DNA from: CAWBOY01 sp963790585
Lineage (GTDB): Bacteria > Planctomycetota > Planctomycetia > Gemmatales > Gemmataceae
NCBI GenBank assembly: GCA_963790585.1
Contig: CAWBOY010000006.1
Span: forward strand, 868,001 to 932,000
Reading direction: 5' to 3'
Length of the DNA: 64,000 nt
Under the pieces are notes generated by a model. It saw only the letters and a list, made by a program, of their open reading frames with translations. It searched no databases and was not told the origin of the DNA. The first letter of the stretch is position 1. The number at the start of each line of letters is the position of its first letter. The translations under genes and the position numbers were made by a program. Below are positions 1 through 9,294 of this stretch, piece after piece.

Positions 1-2137
1 CGGTGGCGGCTATCAAACCGTGGCCGGGATGACGTTCGTGAAGGTAGCGGGCCTTCATGTACATATCGAAGGCCCGCTCGGAGCCACCGGACTGAATACC
101 GGCGACCCGATCCATTTTCGTTGGAGCCTCAAGATTCTTAAAATACTGGAATTCATCGATAAATAGTTGGTCAGCGCCGAGTTCGTCAAAGACCAGTCCA
201 TCGTCTTTCTTGTCTTCGGCAAGCAGGTTTTTGAGCCGCTCGGAGCGGGCTACTTTCTGTTTTTCGATCGACTTGATGATGTTGCGGCTCGTGCCTTTGG
301 TAGCTGCGTGTTCAAGCAGCAGGCGATCGTACTCCTCGATTTGCTCGCGTAGGAATTTCTCTTGATAGTCCCGCGACATGCCGATGCGCTCGAAAGAAGA
401 ATGCGTCACGATAATGGCGTCCCAATCACCGGAAGCGATTTTAGCCGTCAAATGCTTGCGTCGCTCTTTGGTGAAGTCGTCTTTGCCCGCTACGAGTAGC
501 TTGGCGTTAGGGTAGACCTGCTGAAACTCGCGGGCGAACTGTTCAAGAAGGTGGTTGGGCACGGCGATAAGCGGTTTCTTCCGCAGCCCGGCCTGTTTCA
601 GTTTCATGGCCGTTGCGGCCATGACGGAGGACTTCCCGGCGCCGACAACGTGGGCCAGCAAAGTATTGCCACCACTCATGCCGCGCCAGACCGCATCTTT
701 CTGGTGCTGCCGGAGCTTGAACGCCTCGCTCATCCCGGGAAAATCAAGATGGCTACCGTCGAAGAGCCGTGGGCGAAGATTGTTATAGGTATCGTTGTAT
801 ATCCGTACTAACCGCTCCGTCCGCTCGGGATCGGCGAACACCCAGCTACGGAATTTTTCCTTGATCTGTTTTTGTTTCTCCTTCGCGGCCAGTGTCGCCT
901 CTTGATTGACGACGCGGTCCTCCTTATCACCGTTGATGATCGTGTCGTAGATGACCGGCGTTTTCATGTTGAGCGCCAGTTCAAACAGCGTCGTTCCATT
1001 GATGCGCGGCGTTCCGAAGTCAGCGGTGGCGGGTACGGAGTTCGTAGCGGAGTAATCGGCGATGAGGCTCCAGACCGCGTCTTTTTTAAGGTGATCGATC
1101 TGTATGGCGTTCGCAGACGCCTGAAAGATCTCCGTCGCGAAACCGTGAATATCGCTTACAGGTATCCAGGGCGCGCCCAAGTTGGCGTCGATGTCGCCGG
1201 GCAACACATCTTCCGGCTGCACTTTTCGCAGCGCCTCGACGTTACGGCTCACCCGAGCTCTTTCAGCGGCCGCCAGCTTGGATCGGACATTGCCCGAAAG
1301 ATACGCATCGGCGGTTTGCCATGCGTTTGATTCCGGGTCGTGGTAGATCAGGTCGCCAAGCTCGTCGATGATCCTTTGTTCGGGCTTACCGTACAGTTCT
1401 GAGATGAAGGAAAGATCGACCTCGCCACGCTGGTTCAACGACACCAGCAGACCTTCCTCGGCGTTATTGACGTGCGTAATGGGCGGGTGCTTTCCGACCA
1501 CGTCCTTTTGCATAATGGCGGCTTTCTTGGCCTTGCCCGTCGCCTCGTCGTAATCTTCGAGCGACATCACCAGCATGGCGTCGGGATCTTCGCGGAACTT
1601 GACCAGATTGGGCATCCGGCGGATGGGATTGCCGTCTTTCGTCTCACCGAAAGTGGTCTTGTTGATGGGGCCATAGGCTGAGACGAATCGGTCGTAAGCC
1701 CAATTGAGGTCCCGCCGCGCTTCGATGCGCTTGGATTCGTGCCAGCCTTCGTTTTGCGAGCGTAGAACCGTCCGGGCATGATCGCGAAGCTCGATCAAAT
1801 GGCCGAAGCGCTTACCCAAAAGGCCCTGCCCAGCGACGAGCTGACCGCCCCCATACACAACGGGGACGGATTGGCCGTCGATGACTTGCAAGATGCGGCG
1901 ATCGCCCGCGATGAAAAAACTGCCCTCGGTAACGTGGGATTGCTGGAGAGGGGGGCTGACGGCGGCGGCCTCTCGGGCTTTAAGGGGAACCTGCTGCGGA
2001 TCGTGCTTCGCAAATTCAGGCAAAAACTGAACAGCTTCGCGGAGCTGCTCGGCCAAATCGCCGTTGCTGAGCACGCTGTAGCCTTCGCCGTAGAGCGTGT
2101 CCTTTCGACTCCACTCACCCAGGACCATTTCCGGGTG
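1..2137 (-). pseudogene. Helicase/N6-methylase fusion protein, downstream part, cut off by a RIT element
   Basis: One minus-strand frame stays open from 2137 to the left window edge (about 712 codons) and continues outside. It carries a Walker A-like GAGKSS at about 643-626, a VPNHLLEQF segment just after it, and a DEAD-like DEFQ box at about 157-146, so this is a superfamily 2-type helicase region. The frame enters at HPEMVLG directly beside the RIT inverted repeat. The matching upstream part, which ends in FVNHP and holds the methylase, lies on the other side of the insertion at 6410-7339. Large fusions of this kind occur on conjugative elements, where related proteins have been proposed to act in antirestriction or DNA protection. 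An in-frame TAA in the repeat (2140-2138) leaves no proper start for this half. The identity of the two halves as one gene is well supported; the function is inference. Confidence 0.8.
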
Positions 2138-2163
2138 TTATGTGGCGTAGTCGCTAATGTGGC
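2136..2163. repeat. RIT left terminal inverted repeat
   Basis: The repeat starts TGTTATGTGGCGTAG and continues to 2163. It matches the reverse complement of 6358-6385 at 27 of 28 positions; the single difference is C against T in the middle. Confidence 0.9.
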
Positions 2164-2292
2164 GTTCAGCTCGTTTTCCTGTTGAACGGCCGAGATTCTC
2201 GTACACTTATTGAGTTGGATGGCACATAAATCGGACTGATGCGGCCTTCTCAGGTCGGTCCAATGCTTTCCTCATCGTGGTAGGAACGACCA

Positions 2293-2991
2293 ATGGATCT
2301 CTACGTCGGCACCAGTGGTTATTCGTATAAGGAGTGGAAGGGTGCATTTTATCCCGAGGCCTTGCCGCCCAAACAGATGCTACGCTACTATGGGGAGCAT
2401 TTTCGAGCAGTCGAGATCAACTATACGTTTCGTCGCTTGCCCACGGCGTCGGTCCTGAAAACATGGGCGGACGCAGTTCCCGCTGATTTCCAGTTCGTGC
2501 TCAAGGCGCCGGAACAGATTACGCACATCAAGCGGCTCAAGGACGCCAACGACTCCGTTTCGGGTTTTCTCGACATCGCCAGCAAGTTAGGAAAGCGCCT
2601 GGGACCGCTGCTATTTCAACTGCCGCCGAACTTCAAGAAAGACATGCCGTCTTTGGGCGAGTTTCTCGCGTTGCTGCCGTCGTCGTGTCGCGTGGCGTTG
2701 GAGTTCCGCCACTCCTCGTGGCTCGACGATGAGGTCTTTGGACAACTGCGCCATCATCGCGCGGCACTGTGCATCGCCGACGCCGATGGCAACCTTGAAG
2801 TTCCAGTTGTGGCGGTGACGGATTGGGGCTACCTGCGCTTACGGCGGCCAGATTACAGCGATACCGAACTCAAGGCGTGGATGAAGCGCGTACAGGAACA
2901 AGGCTGGCGGGATGCGTTCGTGTTCTTCAAGCATGAGGATGACGGCAAAGGGCCGCAGCTGGCGAAGCGATTTATGAAGCTAGCCGTTTAG
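2293..2991 (+). CDS. DUF72 family protein (YecE-like), RIT cargo
   Basis: The protein has 232 aa and begins MDLYVGTSGYSYKEWKG, the typical start of the DUF72/YecE family. The usual core follows: VEINYTFRRLP near residue 40, FKAPE-like FVLKAPEQITH near 80, LLFQLPPNF near 115 and ALEFRHSSW near 140. DUF72 proteins have a TIM-barrel-like fold and no firmly assigned biochemical role. TAGGAACGACC precedes the ATG as a moderate ribosome binding site. The gene lies inside the RIT element and converges on the recombinase operon, so it travels with the element. Cargo genes in RIT elements are not the rule, which makes the placement notable. It appears intact. Confidence 0.85.
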   Translation: MDLYVGTSGYSYKEWKGAFYPEALPPKQMLRYYGEHFRAVEINYTFRRLPTASVLKTWADAVPADFQFVLKAPEQITHIKRLKDANDSVSGFLDIASKLGKRLGPLLFQLPPNFKKDMPSLGEFLALLPSSCRVALEFRHSSWLDDEVFGQLRHHRAALCIADADGNLEVPVVAVTDWGYLRLRRPDYSDTELKAWMKRVQEQGWRDAFVFFKHEDDGKGPQLAKRFMKLAV

Positions 2992-3035
2992 GCTGCGGGG
3001 CAAACGGATCGCTGGCGGCCAGTGGTCCCTTTGTC

Positions 3036-4049
3036 CTAGAGCGACTTCAGGAACTCCATCAGGCCCTTGTCCGCGCGCCAGGGCTCCTGTGGTATTCCTT
3101 CTTCCTGCACCTCGCAATTGGCCAACGCCTTGGCCTTCATCTCTAAATCGACCTCTGCGTAGACGTTGGTAGTCGCCAGCGACACGTGCCCCAGCCAGGC
3201 GCGGATGGTGTTGATGTCCACCCCCGCTCGGAGCAGGTGCGTTGCCGTTGTATGGCGTATGGTGTGCGGACTCACCCTCTTGGTCGCTACCGAGGGGACT
3301 TTCTCCGACGCACTGGCCGCGTGCCGCTCCACCGCCGCGTGGATGCCGAAACGCGTCATTGGCTCGCCACGGCGGTTCAGGAAGACGCGCTCCTTGTCGG
3401 CGCGGCCGCGAACCAGCGCCGCCAATTCGCTCACTGTCCGCGCCCACAGCGGGCAGCGCCTTGGCTTGTTCCCTTTGCCGCGGATCGACACCGACGACGG
3501 GTCACGCTCCGGCTCCAGCCCCAGTTGGAGGTCGCTGATCAACACCTGCGCCGCTTCATCGGCTCGGGCGCCGCTGTTGTACAAGAACAGCAGGAGGGCG
3601 TGGTCCCGGCGGCCCTGAGTCGTTGTCAGGTCCGGCGCCGCCAGCAGGGCATCCATCTCCGCCTTCTCCAGGTACGTGACCAGCGACGTCGGGGCCTTTT
3701 TGAAGGGAACCGCTCGCATGTGCCCGCACCATTCGACCAGCTCTGGCGCGTGCAGGCCGATGAATCGGGCCAGCGCGTGGATCGCGGCCAGTCGCTGGTT
3801 CCGTGTTCCGATTGCGCACCCCCGCTTCTCCTCTAGGTCACCCAGGAATTGGCGCACACGTTCGGCCGATAGGTCGGTCACAACCAAGCGATCAACCGGC
3901 TTGCGGGCACCTTGGGCGACGTCCGGGAGCAGCAGCCGCAAGGTGTCGCGGTAACTCCTCTGCGTGTTTCGGGAGAGGTTCCGCTCGCCGACCAGGTGCT
4001 CCATCAGGAACCGTCGAACCCACGGGCCCAGCAGAGAGGCATCAGGCAT
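3036..4049 (-). CDS. Tyrosine recombinase, third gene of the RIT trio
   Basis: The protein has about 337 aa. An N-terminal SAM-like core-binding domain (residues 1-100) is followed by a catalytic domain with SGARADEA (first Arg), HTIRHTTATHLL (His-x-x-Arg box) and WLGHVSLATTNVYAEVD (His and nucleophilic Tyr). All catalytic residues expected of the phage-integrase family are present. I take ATG 4049 (MPDASLLG) as the start because it overlaps the stop of the preceding recombinase by 8 bases, which suggests coupled translation. The last gene of the trio, its stop faces the convergent DUF72 gene. Confidence 0.88.
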   Translation of the reverse strand: MPDASLLGPWVRRFLMEHLVGERNLSRNTQRSYRDTLRLLLPDVAQGARKPVDRLVVTDLSAERVRQFLGDLEEKRGCAIGTRNQRLAAIHALARFIGLHAPELVEWCGHMRAVPFKKAPTSLVTYLEKAEMDALLAAPDLTTTQGRRDHALLLFLYNSGARADEAAQVLISDLQLGLEPERDPSSVSIRGKGNKPRRCPLWARTVSELAALVRGRADKERVFLNRRGEPMTRFGIHAAVERHAASASEKVPSVATKRVSPHTIRHTTATHLLRAGVDINTIRAWLGHVSLATTNVYAEVDLEMKAKALANCEVQEEGIPQEPWRADKGLMEFLKSL

Positions 4050-4989
4050 GATCGTCCTCCACACGAGCGTACCGCTCGAAGCGCCCCCCGGCCTGCCGTA
4101 GCAGATCCGGTGTCATGGTGAGGTAGACCTGGGTGTGCCTAATGTGGGCGTGCCCCAGGTAGACCGAGAGGTAGTGCAGGAGCCGTTGCACGTCCGCCCC
4201 TTGCTCATACCACCGGACCAGGCGATGAACGGCGAAGCTATGCCGCAGGTCGTGCAGCCGAGGCTGGTAGCGTGCGCCGTCGGACCGCCGTATCCCCGCG
4301 TGGTCCCTGAGCCGTTCGAACGTCCCGTCCATCGTCTGCACCTGAATCGCGGCCCCACGCTTGCCAAGGAAGAATCGACTTCCTGGGTCATTCCCAGCGT
4401 GAGATGCTGCCTGCTGGCGGGCATATTCTGTCAGCACGCCAGCCAGTTGTGGCCCGACCGGGACCAGACGGGACTTGAAGAACTTGGAGTCCCGGACGGT
4501 GATCAGGGCGTTCGATAGATCGACGTCCGCGACGGTCAGAGTCAGCGCCTCGCCGACGCGCAGGCCGGCCCCGTATAGCAACAGCAGAATCGCCCGAAGG
4601 GCGTGCGGCTCGATCAGAGTGCGGTAGTCTTGGGACGGCCCGATTGCATCCAGCAACCGGCGGATCTCGCCCCGGGTGTAGACATACGGGACGAACGGCG
4701 GCGGGGGCTTTGGGAGGGCTTTCGGCAGCGGAGCCTCGGTGAGATGCCCGCGACTGATCGCGAAACGGAAGAATCCCTTGAGCGCGCGATACCGACCGAA
4801 CCAGCCGCTCGTGACCGGGCCGCGGCCGTCGAGGAATGCGGACACGGTCGCAACCTCGATGTGGGCGACGGGCACCTGTGGCCCAGCCGCCTGGCAGAAC
4901 GCGCGGAGAATGCTCTCGATGGTCTGGCACTTCTCACCGAGCGTCCGGCGAAAGGCAACGTAGTGTGTGACGAGTTCGCCGATGTTCAT
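4042..4989 (-). CDS. Tyrosine recombinase, second gene of the RIT trio
   Basis: The protein has about 315 aa and starts MNIGELVTHYV. ATG 4989 overlaps the stop of the first recombinase in an ATGA, so translation is probably coupled. The catalytic domain has GAGLRVGEALTL (Arg), LHDLRHSFAVHRL (His-x-x-Arg) and YLGHAHIRHTQVYLTM (His and Tyr). The frame stays open well upstream of this ATG, but that extension is proline/arginine-rich and does not resemble the family, so it is not coding in this frame. The stop overlaps the third recombinase start. Confidence 0.88.
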   Translation of the reverse strand: MNIGELVTHYVAFRRTLGEKCQTIESILRAFCQAAGPQVPVAHIEVATVSAFLDGRGPVTSGWFGRYRALKGFFRFAISRGHLTEAPLPKALPKPPPPFVPYVYTRGEIRRLLDAIGPSQDYRTLIEPHALRAILLLLYGAGLRVGEALTLTVADVDLSNALITVRDSKFFKSRLVPVGPQLAGVLTEYARQQAASHAGNDPGSRFFLGKRGAAIQVQTMDGTFERLRDHAGIRRSDGARYQPRLHDLRHSFAVHRLVRWYEQGADVQRLLHYLSVYLGHAHIRHTQVYLTMTPDLLRQAGGRFERYARVEDDHA

Positions 4990-6241
4990 AGCAAGCCCTC
5001 CAGGTCGAAATCCCCGACGGCCCGCAGTCCGGCCCGATCGACTTTGGCGTAGAGGCGAGTCGTCTCGGGGTCCGCGTGCCCGAGGTGGTCGCCAATCTCC
5101 TTCAGCGACAGCCCCTGCTCCAGCAAATGGGTGGCGCAGGCGTGGCGGAGGGCGTGCGGGCCGTAGTGCGGCAACGTCACGCCCAGGGCGCGTAACCGCT
5201 GCCTGACCAGGTGGCCCAGCAGGCAGCAGCTCAGCGGCCCGAATGGCGCACGCAGGTTGAGGAAGATCTCCCGCCGGGCCGACCGGGGACGCACCTCCCG
5301 CAGGTAATGGAGGACGGCGTCGCCGACGGCTCGGCACAACGGGTAGATCCGCGGTCGGAGTCGTTTGCCGTGCCGGACGGTGAGCACCTCGCGCTCCCAA
5401 TCGAAGTCCTCCAGGCACAAGCCGACAACCTCCCCGACCCGGAGGCCGTAGACGGCCAGCAGCATCAGTGCGCCCCGGGCGCGGATGTCGGCGGGCCGAT
5501 CCCCTTGCGTCACCACGAGCAGCCGCTTCACGTCCTCCCAGGAGGGGCCGATCGCGATAGACTCGTCGCGGGACACCCGCGGGGCCAAGAGGCCCGCCGC
5601 TAGTCCCGGGCGGCACCAGGTATGCGCTTCCGCGTACCGGAAGAACGCGGCAGTCGCCCAACAATGCCCCGAACGGTAACCCGTGTATAGCTGGCATCAT
5701 GAATCTGCCGCGCCAAGATGTCATCAACCTGAGCAATGGTCACAATGTCGAGATGCAAACCGGCCTCAACGAGTCGGGTCAGGAACCGACGAACCACATA
5801 GCAGCAGACCTCGATGGTCCGAGGTGATAGACCACGTTCTTGACGCATATAGTCAACGAATTTGGTGACCTGCTCGGCGTATGGCTGAGGGGTTGCAATC
5901 GCAGGCTGAAGCCAGCCGAGGAAGGAAAGCCATCGCGTGGCGAATCGGGTGAACAGTCGCCACGCCGTACAAACAGTTGGCGACGAACACTGAGGAGAGC
6001 GGCGACGAGCCCAGCGGTCCGCCGCGGCTTTGATCTCCACTGGGGCGATGAGTTCGCCGGGCCGCTCGGCCAGCCGCAAGGCTTTAGTGATGGCGAGGGT
6101 GTAACTGGCAATCTCCCGCAACGTCGCCCGAGCCATTTGTTGTTCGGCGCAGTGAACGAGGTAACGCCGACGTTCCTCAGCGAGTGGCCCGTCCCGATAT
6201 CGCGCGATGACACGAGGCTTTTGGAAAAGTCGATCGAACAT
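4986..6241 (-). pseudogene. Tyrosine recombinase, first gene of the RIT trio, frameshifted
   Basis: The N-terminal half starts at ATG 6241 (MFDRLFQKPRVIARYR) behind a strong AGGGAGG and reads to about 5650 (VTVRGIVGRL). The continuation (FFRYAEAHTWCRPGL, then GLRVGEVVGL, HALRHACATHLL, HLGHADPETTRLYAKVD) is in another frame down to 4986. One missing base at about 5645-5655 explains the break. The C-terminal half holds the catalytic Arg, His-x-x-Arg, His and Tyr. Without correction only a fragment is made, which should disable the trio if the shift is real; a consensus error is equally possible. The stop overlaps the next recombinase in an ATGA. Confidence 0.85.
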
Positions 6242-6357
6242 AGTCGGTCCTCCCTTGAGGTAAGGAGGCAACCGATAAATCTGACAAGGATTAACAACTG
6301 CTTATGTTGTGAGACAAAGAGAAAAGAGCTGAAAACGACCGACTTGGAACCTGGCCA

Positions 6358-6385
6358 GCCACATTAGCAACTACGCCACATAACA
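6358..6385. repeat. RIT right terminal inverted repeat
   Basis: Reverse complement of the left repeat at 2136-2163 with one mismatch. The stop codon that ends the upstream helicase/methylase fragment (6373-6371) lies inside it. Confidence 0.9.
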
Positions 6386-6386
6386 T

Positions 6387-6411
6387 CCCTTATGTGGTCC
6401 ACCACATAAGG
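6387..6411. repeat. Palindrome flanking the RIT right end
   Basis: CCCTTATGTGG and CCACATAAGGG face each other around a short TCCA centre, just outside the right inverted repeat. The 8-mer TTATGTGG occurs again, inside the inverted repeat. Three copies of one 8-mer in alternating orientation look like recombinase binding sites. The left end of the element has no such extension. Confidence 0.6.
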
Positions 6412-7339
6412 GATGATTCACGAAGTAGCGATTGATGGGAAAGTCGGTCCCTTCAATGGCTATCGGTGCGATTTGTAACCATTCGGGATCGACGTGCTGT
6501 GATTCCTGACCCGGTGGCCGCTTCCGCAGACATACGATGTCAGTCACGACGCTGGTGCCTTCGCTCTTGAAGGCATCCGATGGTAGACGGATGGCCCCAA
6601 GGAAATCCGCACGTTCGGCGAGATATTCCCGTATGGCGGCGTTTTGCTTATCGAGCGTGAAATGCGATGTGATCAGGGCGAGGACACCGCCGGGCTTCAG
6701 GCTATCCACCGACTTGGCGAAGAAATAGTCGTGCAGCGAAAATTTCTGCCCGCGATGGTCCATTTTTACATCGGCGAAGGGCACGTTGCCGATCACCGCA
6801 TCCAGCACGGGCAAGCGGGTGTCGCGAAAATTCTCGATGCGAATGTTGGCTTGTGGATGCAAGGCGCGGGCAATCCGGCCGGAGATGGAATCCATCTCAA
6901 CGCCGATGAATCGAAAATCAGCGTTGATGAACCTTCCCGTGCCGCAACCCGGTTCCAAGATGGTCGATCCGGCAGGGATGCCAAGACGGCAGATCGCCGC
7001 GTGCATGGCGTTAATAACCACCGGTGAAGTGTAAAAGGCATTGAACGTGGTACGTTTGGCGGAATCGTATTCGACAGACGTGAGTAAGGATTTCAAGGCA
7101 TGGCCGAGGATTTTCCAACCCGCATCCTTGTATGAGTCGGTAATGGGATCGGGGAAGATGGAGAGAGCGACCGGGCCGAATCCGGGGAAGCGCGAAAGAA
7201 TCTGACGTTCGTCTTGACTGGCTTGGCGTTGCGCGCCTTCGATCCGTTGCAAAACGCGGATGGCGTCCAGAAGGTCCCTGGCTTTGGCTTTTTCTCCCGA
7301 ACTCGTGGTAAGGGGTAGGCTTAATTGAGTGCCATTCAT
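6410..7339 (-). pseudogene. Helicase/N6-methylase fusion protein, upstream part with the methylase domain
   Basis: The frame from ATG 7339 (MNGTQLSLPLTTSSG) has GAAGGGA upstream as ribosome binding site. It encodes an N6-adenine-type methyltransferase domain with LEPGCGTGRF (SAM-binding motif I) and GNVPF in place of the usual NPPY catalytic motif, followed by HDYFFAKSVDSLKPGG. It ends FVNHP at 6410 and then runs into RIT sequence to a stop at 6371. The downstream half is at 1-2137, in a compatible frame. The frame also stays open upstream of 7339 to an ATG at 8062, but that stretch is low-complexity and overlaps a better small gene at 7684-7953, so I start at 7339. Confidence 0.78.
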
Positions 7340-7683
7340 GGCGTGATTCCCTTCGCTTGACGTGAACGGCTCCGAAATCGGGGCCTGACGGCACGCTTGA
7401 GAATCAGCACTAGTCCGGGGCTCCGCTCGCGCAGCGACCGGGCCAGCGGAAATTTGGGGGGGACCTTCAGGGGGAACCGGATTTCCGCTTGCCCGGCCCG
7501 GCGGGCTGATTACAGAGCCGTCGCAAAAGGTCCCGGTCGGAGCCGACGGCAGAGGGGAATCGCTGGAAGCGGCAGTGTCCGTATTCGCGGGAAGAGGGGA
7601 GTCAAAGCAAAGATATTTCTGGCCGCGCGATGTCCTGACCCGGGCGGCGTGCGACTGTGGCTGGTAGTCGTCGCGGTTTCGAG

Positions 7684-7953
7684 TTATAGCAGCTCGTTCT
7701 CTTCCTGTGGCAAAGCGGAGGGCAAACGATTCTCCAGTTCCTTGAGCGCGATCTCCAGGGCTTGACTCGCGATCAACATTTCGCTGCTGTCCGGATTCGC
7801 CTGTGCCAATTGCTCCTTCCACGCTTCGTGGCTCTCCTTCAATTCGAGGGCGTACATCTCCATTGTTTTGAGTACCATCCTCTGCTGGCGTAGCTGCTCG
7901 TAATAATGTGGTCGATCCTTGAGTATTTCCAAAACCATTGTCTTGTATAGCAT
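7684..7953 (-). CDS. Small coiled-coil protein upstream of the helicase/methylase
   Basis: The product has 89 aa, starts MLYKTMVLEILKDRP, and is dominated by charged heptad-like helices (YYEQLRQQRMVLKTMEMYALELK). GGGAGG sits six bases before the ATG. The gene precedes the methylase in the same direction and is probably co-transcribed with it. Its DNA is also spanned by a long low-complexity frame, but composition and the strong ribosome binding site favour this reading. Function not recognised. Confidence 0.6.
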   Translation of the reverse strand: MLYKTMVLEILKDRPHYYEQLRQQRMVLKTMEMYALELKESHEAWKEQLAQANPDSSEMLIASQALEIALKELENRLPSALPQEENELL

Positions 7954-8160
7954 CGTTGCCTCCCTCGGCTGGACTGGGTACAGGTTCTTCCGAAGCGGAT
8001 GACTCGTCGGACGGGCGAGAAAAGTCGAATAAGCGTTGTATCGAAGGGGGCTTACGTGCCATCGTCGGGAACCATCATGGTATCAATATCCCGAAAACAT
8101 CTAATGGGAAAAAAAGGGACTCGCAATTTCTTTTTGAACGGGATCGAGTTCTGTCACTTC

Positions 8161-8209
8161 CTCCTCATAGACGCTTCGCCATCCTGACCGGCTTCGCGTT
8201 CATGAGGAG
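8161..8209. other. Imperfect inverted repeat, possible oriT region
   Basis: CTCCTCATAGACGC (8161-8174) and GCGTTCATGAGGAG (8196-8209) are complementary at 12 of 14 positions around a 21-base centre. The repeat lies in the noncoding gap between the divergent helicase/methylase operon and the MobF relaxase gene, a usual place for an origin of transfer. No nick site can be assigned by eye. Confidence 0.35.
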
Positions 8210-8342
8210 TCACGCCAACCAACCATCCCTGGGCAAGCACCTGAGAACGATGGCACATTTTTTGCCTCATTAAGCCAATTTTTGCCGCGATTATGGAAGT
8301 CACTTTTGTGGGATCGCCACGTTTTGTCGTAGGTCGGATGCG

Positions 8343-8348
8343 TATAAT
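8343..8348 (+). promoter_or_regulatory. TATAAT box immediately before the relaxase start
   Basis: A perfect TATAAT ends only five bases before the relaxase ATG at 8354. The start codon is fixed by the family start MLRITQ. If this is the -10 box, the transcript would begin at or next to the ATG and be leaderless. A TTGTCG lies 13 bases upstream, closer than the ideal -35 spacing. Confidence 0.35.
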
Positions 8349-9294
8349 CCCCCATGCTTCGCATCACTCAACAAGAAAGTGCTAAAGCGGCCAAGGTATA
8401 TTATGCCAGTGCTGATTATTTGAGCGAAGGCCAGGAGATTATCGGCTCCTGGGGAGGGAAGGGGGCGCAGATGCTCGGACTCCAAGGCGTTGTGAGCAAG
8501 GATGCCTTCGAGCGACTATGCGACAATCTCCATCCGGTCACGGGTGGTCCACTCACAGTTCGAACCCGCTCGGATCGAACGGTTGGCTATGATTTCACTT
8601 TCTCGGTGCCGAAATCAGTGTCTTTGCTATACACCTTGAGCGGTGATGAGGAACTGCTCACGGCATTTCGCAGCGCCGTCGATGAAACGATGCGAGACAT
8701 TGAATCAGAAATGAAAACCCGCGTGCGGACGAAAGGACGCGATGAAAATCGCCTAACAGGCAATATGGTGTGGGCGGAATTTATCCATACCACCTCGCGG
8801 CCGGTGGGTGGCGTGCCGGATCCACAACTCCATGCGCATGTATTCGCGATGAACTCCACTTATGATCCGGAGGAATCTCGCTGGAAGGCTGGACAGTTCC
8901 GCGAATTGAAACGCGATGCACCCTACTTTCAGGCCGCCTTTCGGATGCGGCTTGCTAACAAGTTACAGGATTTAGGCTTTGCCATTGAACGCAAACGCGA
9001 TGATTTCGAGCTCGCCGGAGTGACGGCCGGGACCCTCAAACGCTTCTCACGGCGTACCAGCCTCATCGAAGCGCTTGCAGCCGAACGTGGTATCACCGAC
9101 CCCAAGCTCAAGGACGGTTTGGGAGCCGAATCGCGCGAGACCAAGAACAAGGACCTGAGCTGGAATCAACTACGGCGTGAGTGGGATAGCCGCCTGACGC
9201 AAGCCGAACGGCAGGCTTTGGCCGCTATTCACCGCCGGGAAATTCCGCATGTCCGCCCACGCCGAGGTGAGAGGCTGGCGGTGGACTATGCCAT

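Larger units (their letters stand above)
2136..6385. mobile_element. RIT (recombinase-in-trio) element with DUF72 cargo
   Basis: The element is bounded by 28-bp inverted repeats with one mismatch (2136-2163 and 6358-6385). Inside are three consecutive tyrosine recombinases on the minus strand whose ends overlap by a few bases, the hallmark of RIT elements, plus a convergent DUF72 gene. It sits inside the helicase/methylase gene: FVNHP ends on one side and HPEMVLG begins on the other. No clean target duplication is seen. The two flanks share only CAYCC, which fits a tyrosine-recombinase crossover core better than a transposase footprint. One of the three recombinases has a frameshift, so this copy may be immobile. 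Confidence 0.88.

Noticed and set aside
4990..5736. Long open extension upstream of the second RIT recombinase in the same frame
   Set aside because: It is proline/arginine-rich, lies over the first recombinase in another frame, and the ATGA overlap at 4989 gives a better start.
7340..8062. A 563-codon methylase starting at 8062
   Set aside because: The first 240 codons are low-complexity without resemblance to the family, while ATG 7339 has a good ribosome binding site. Kept only as a finding on overlapping frames.
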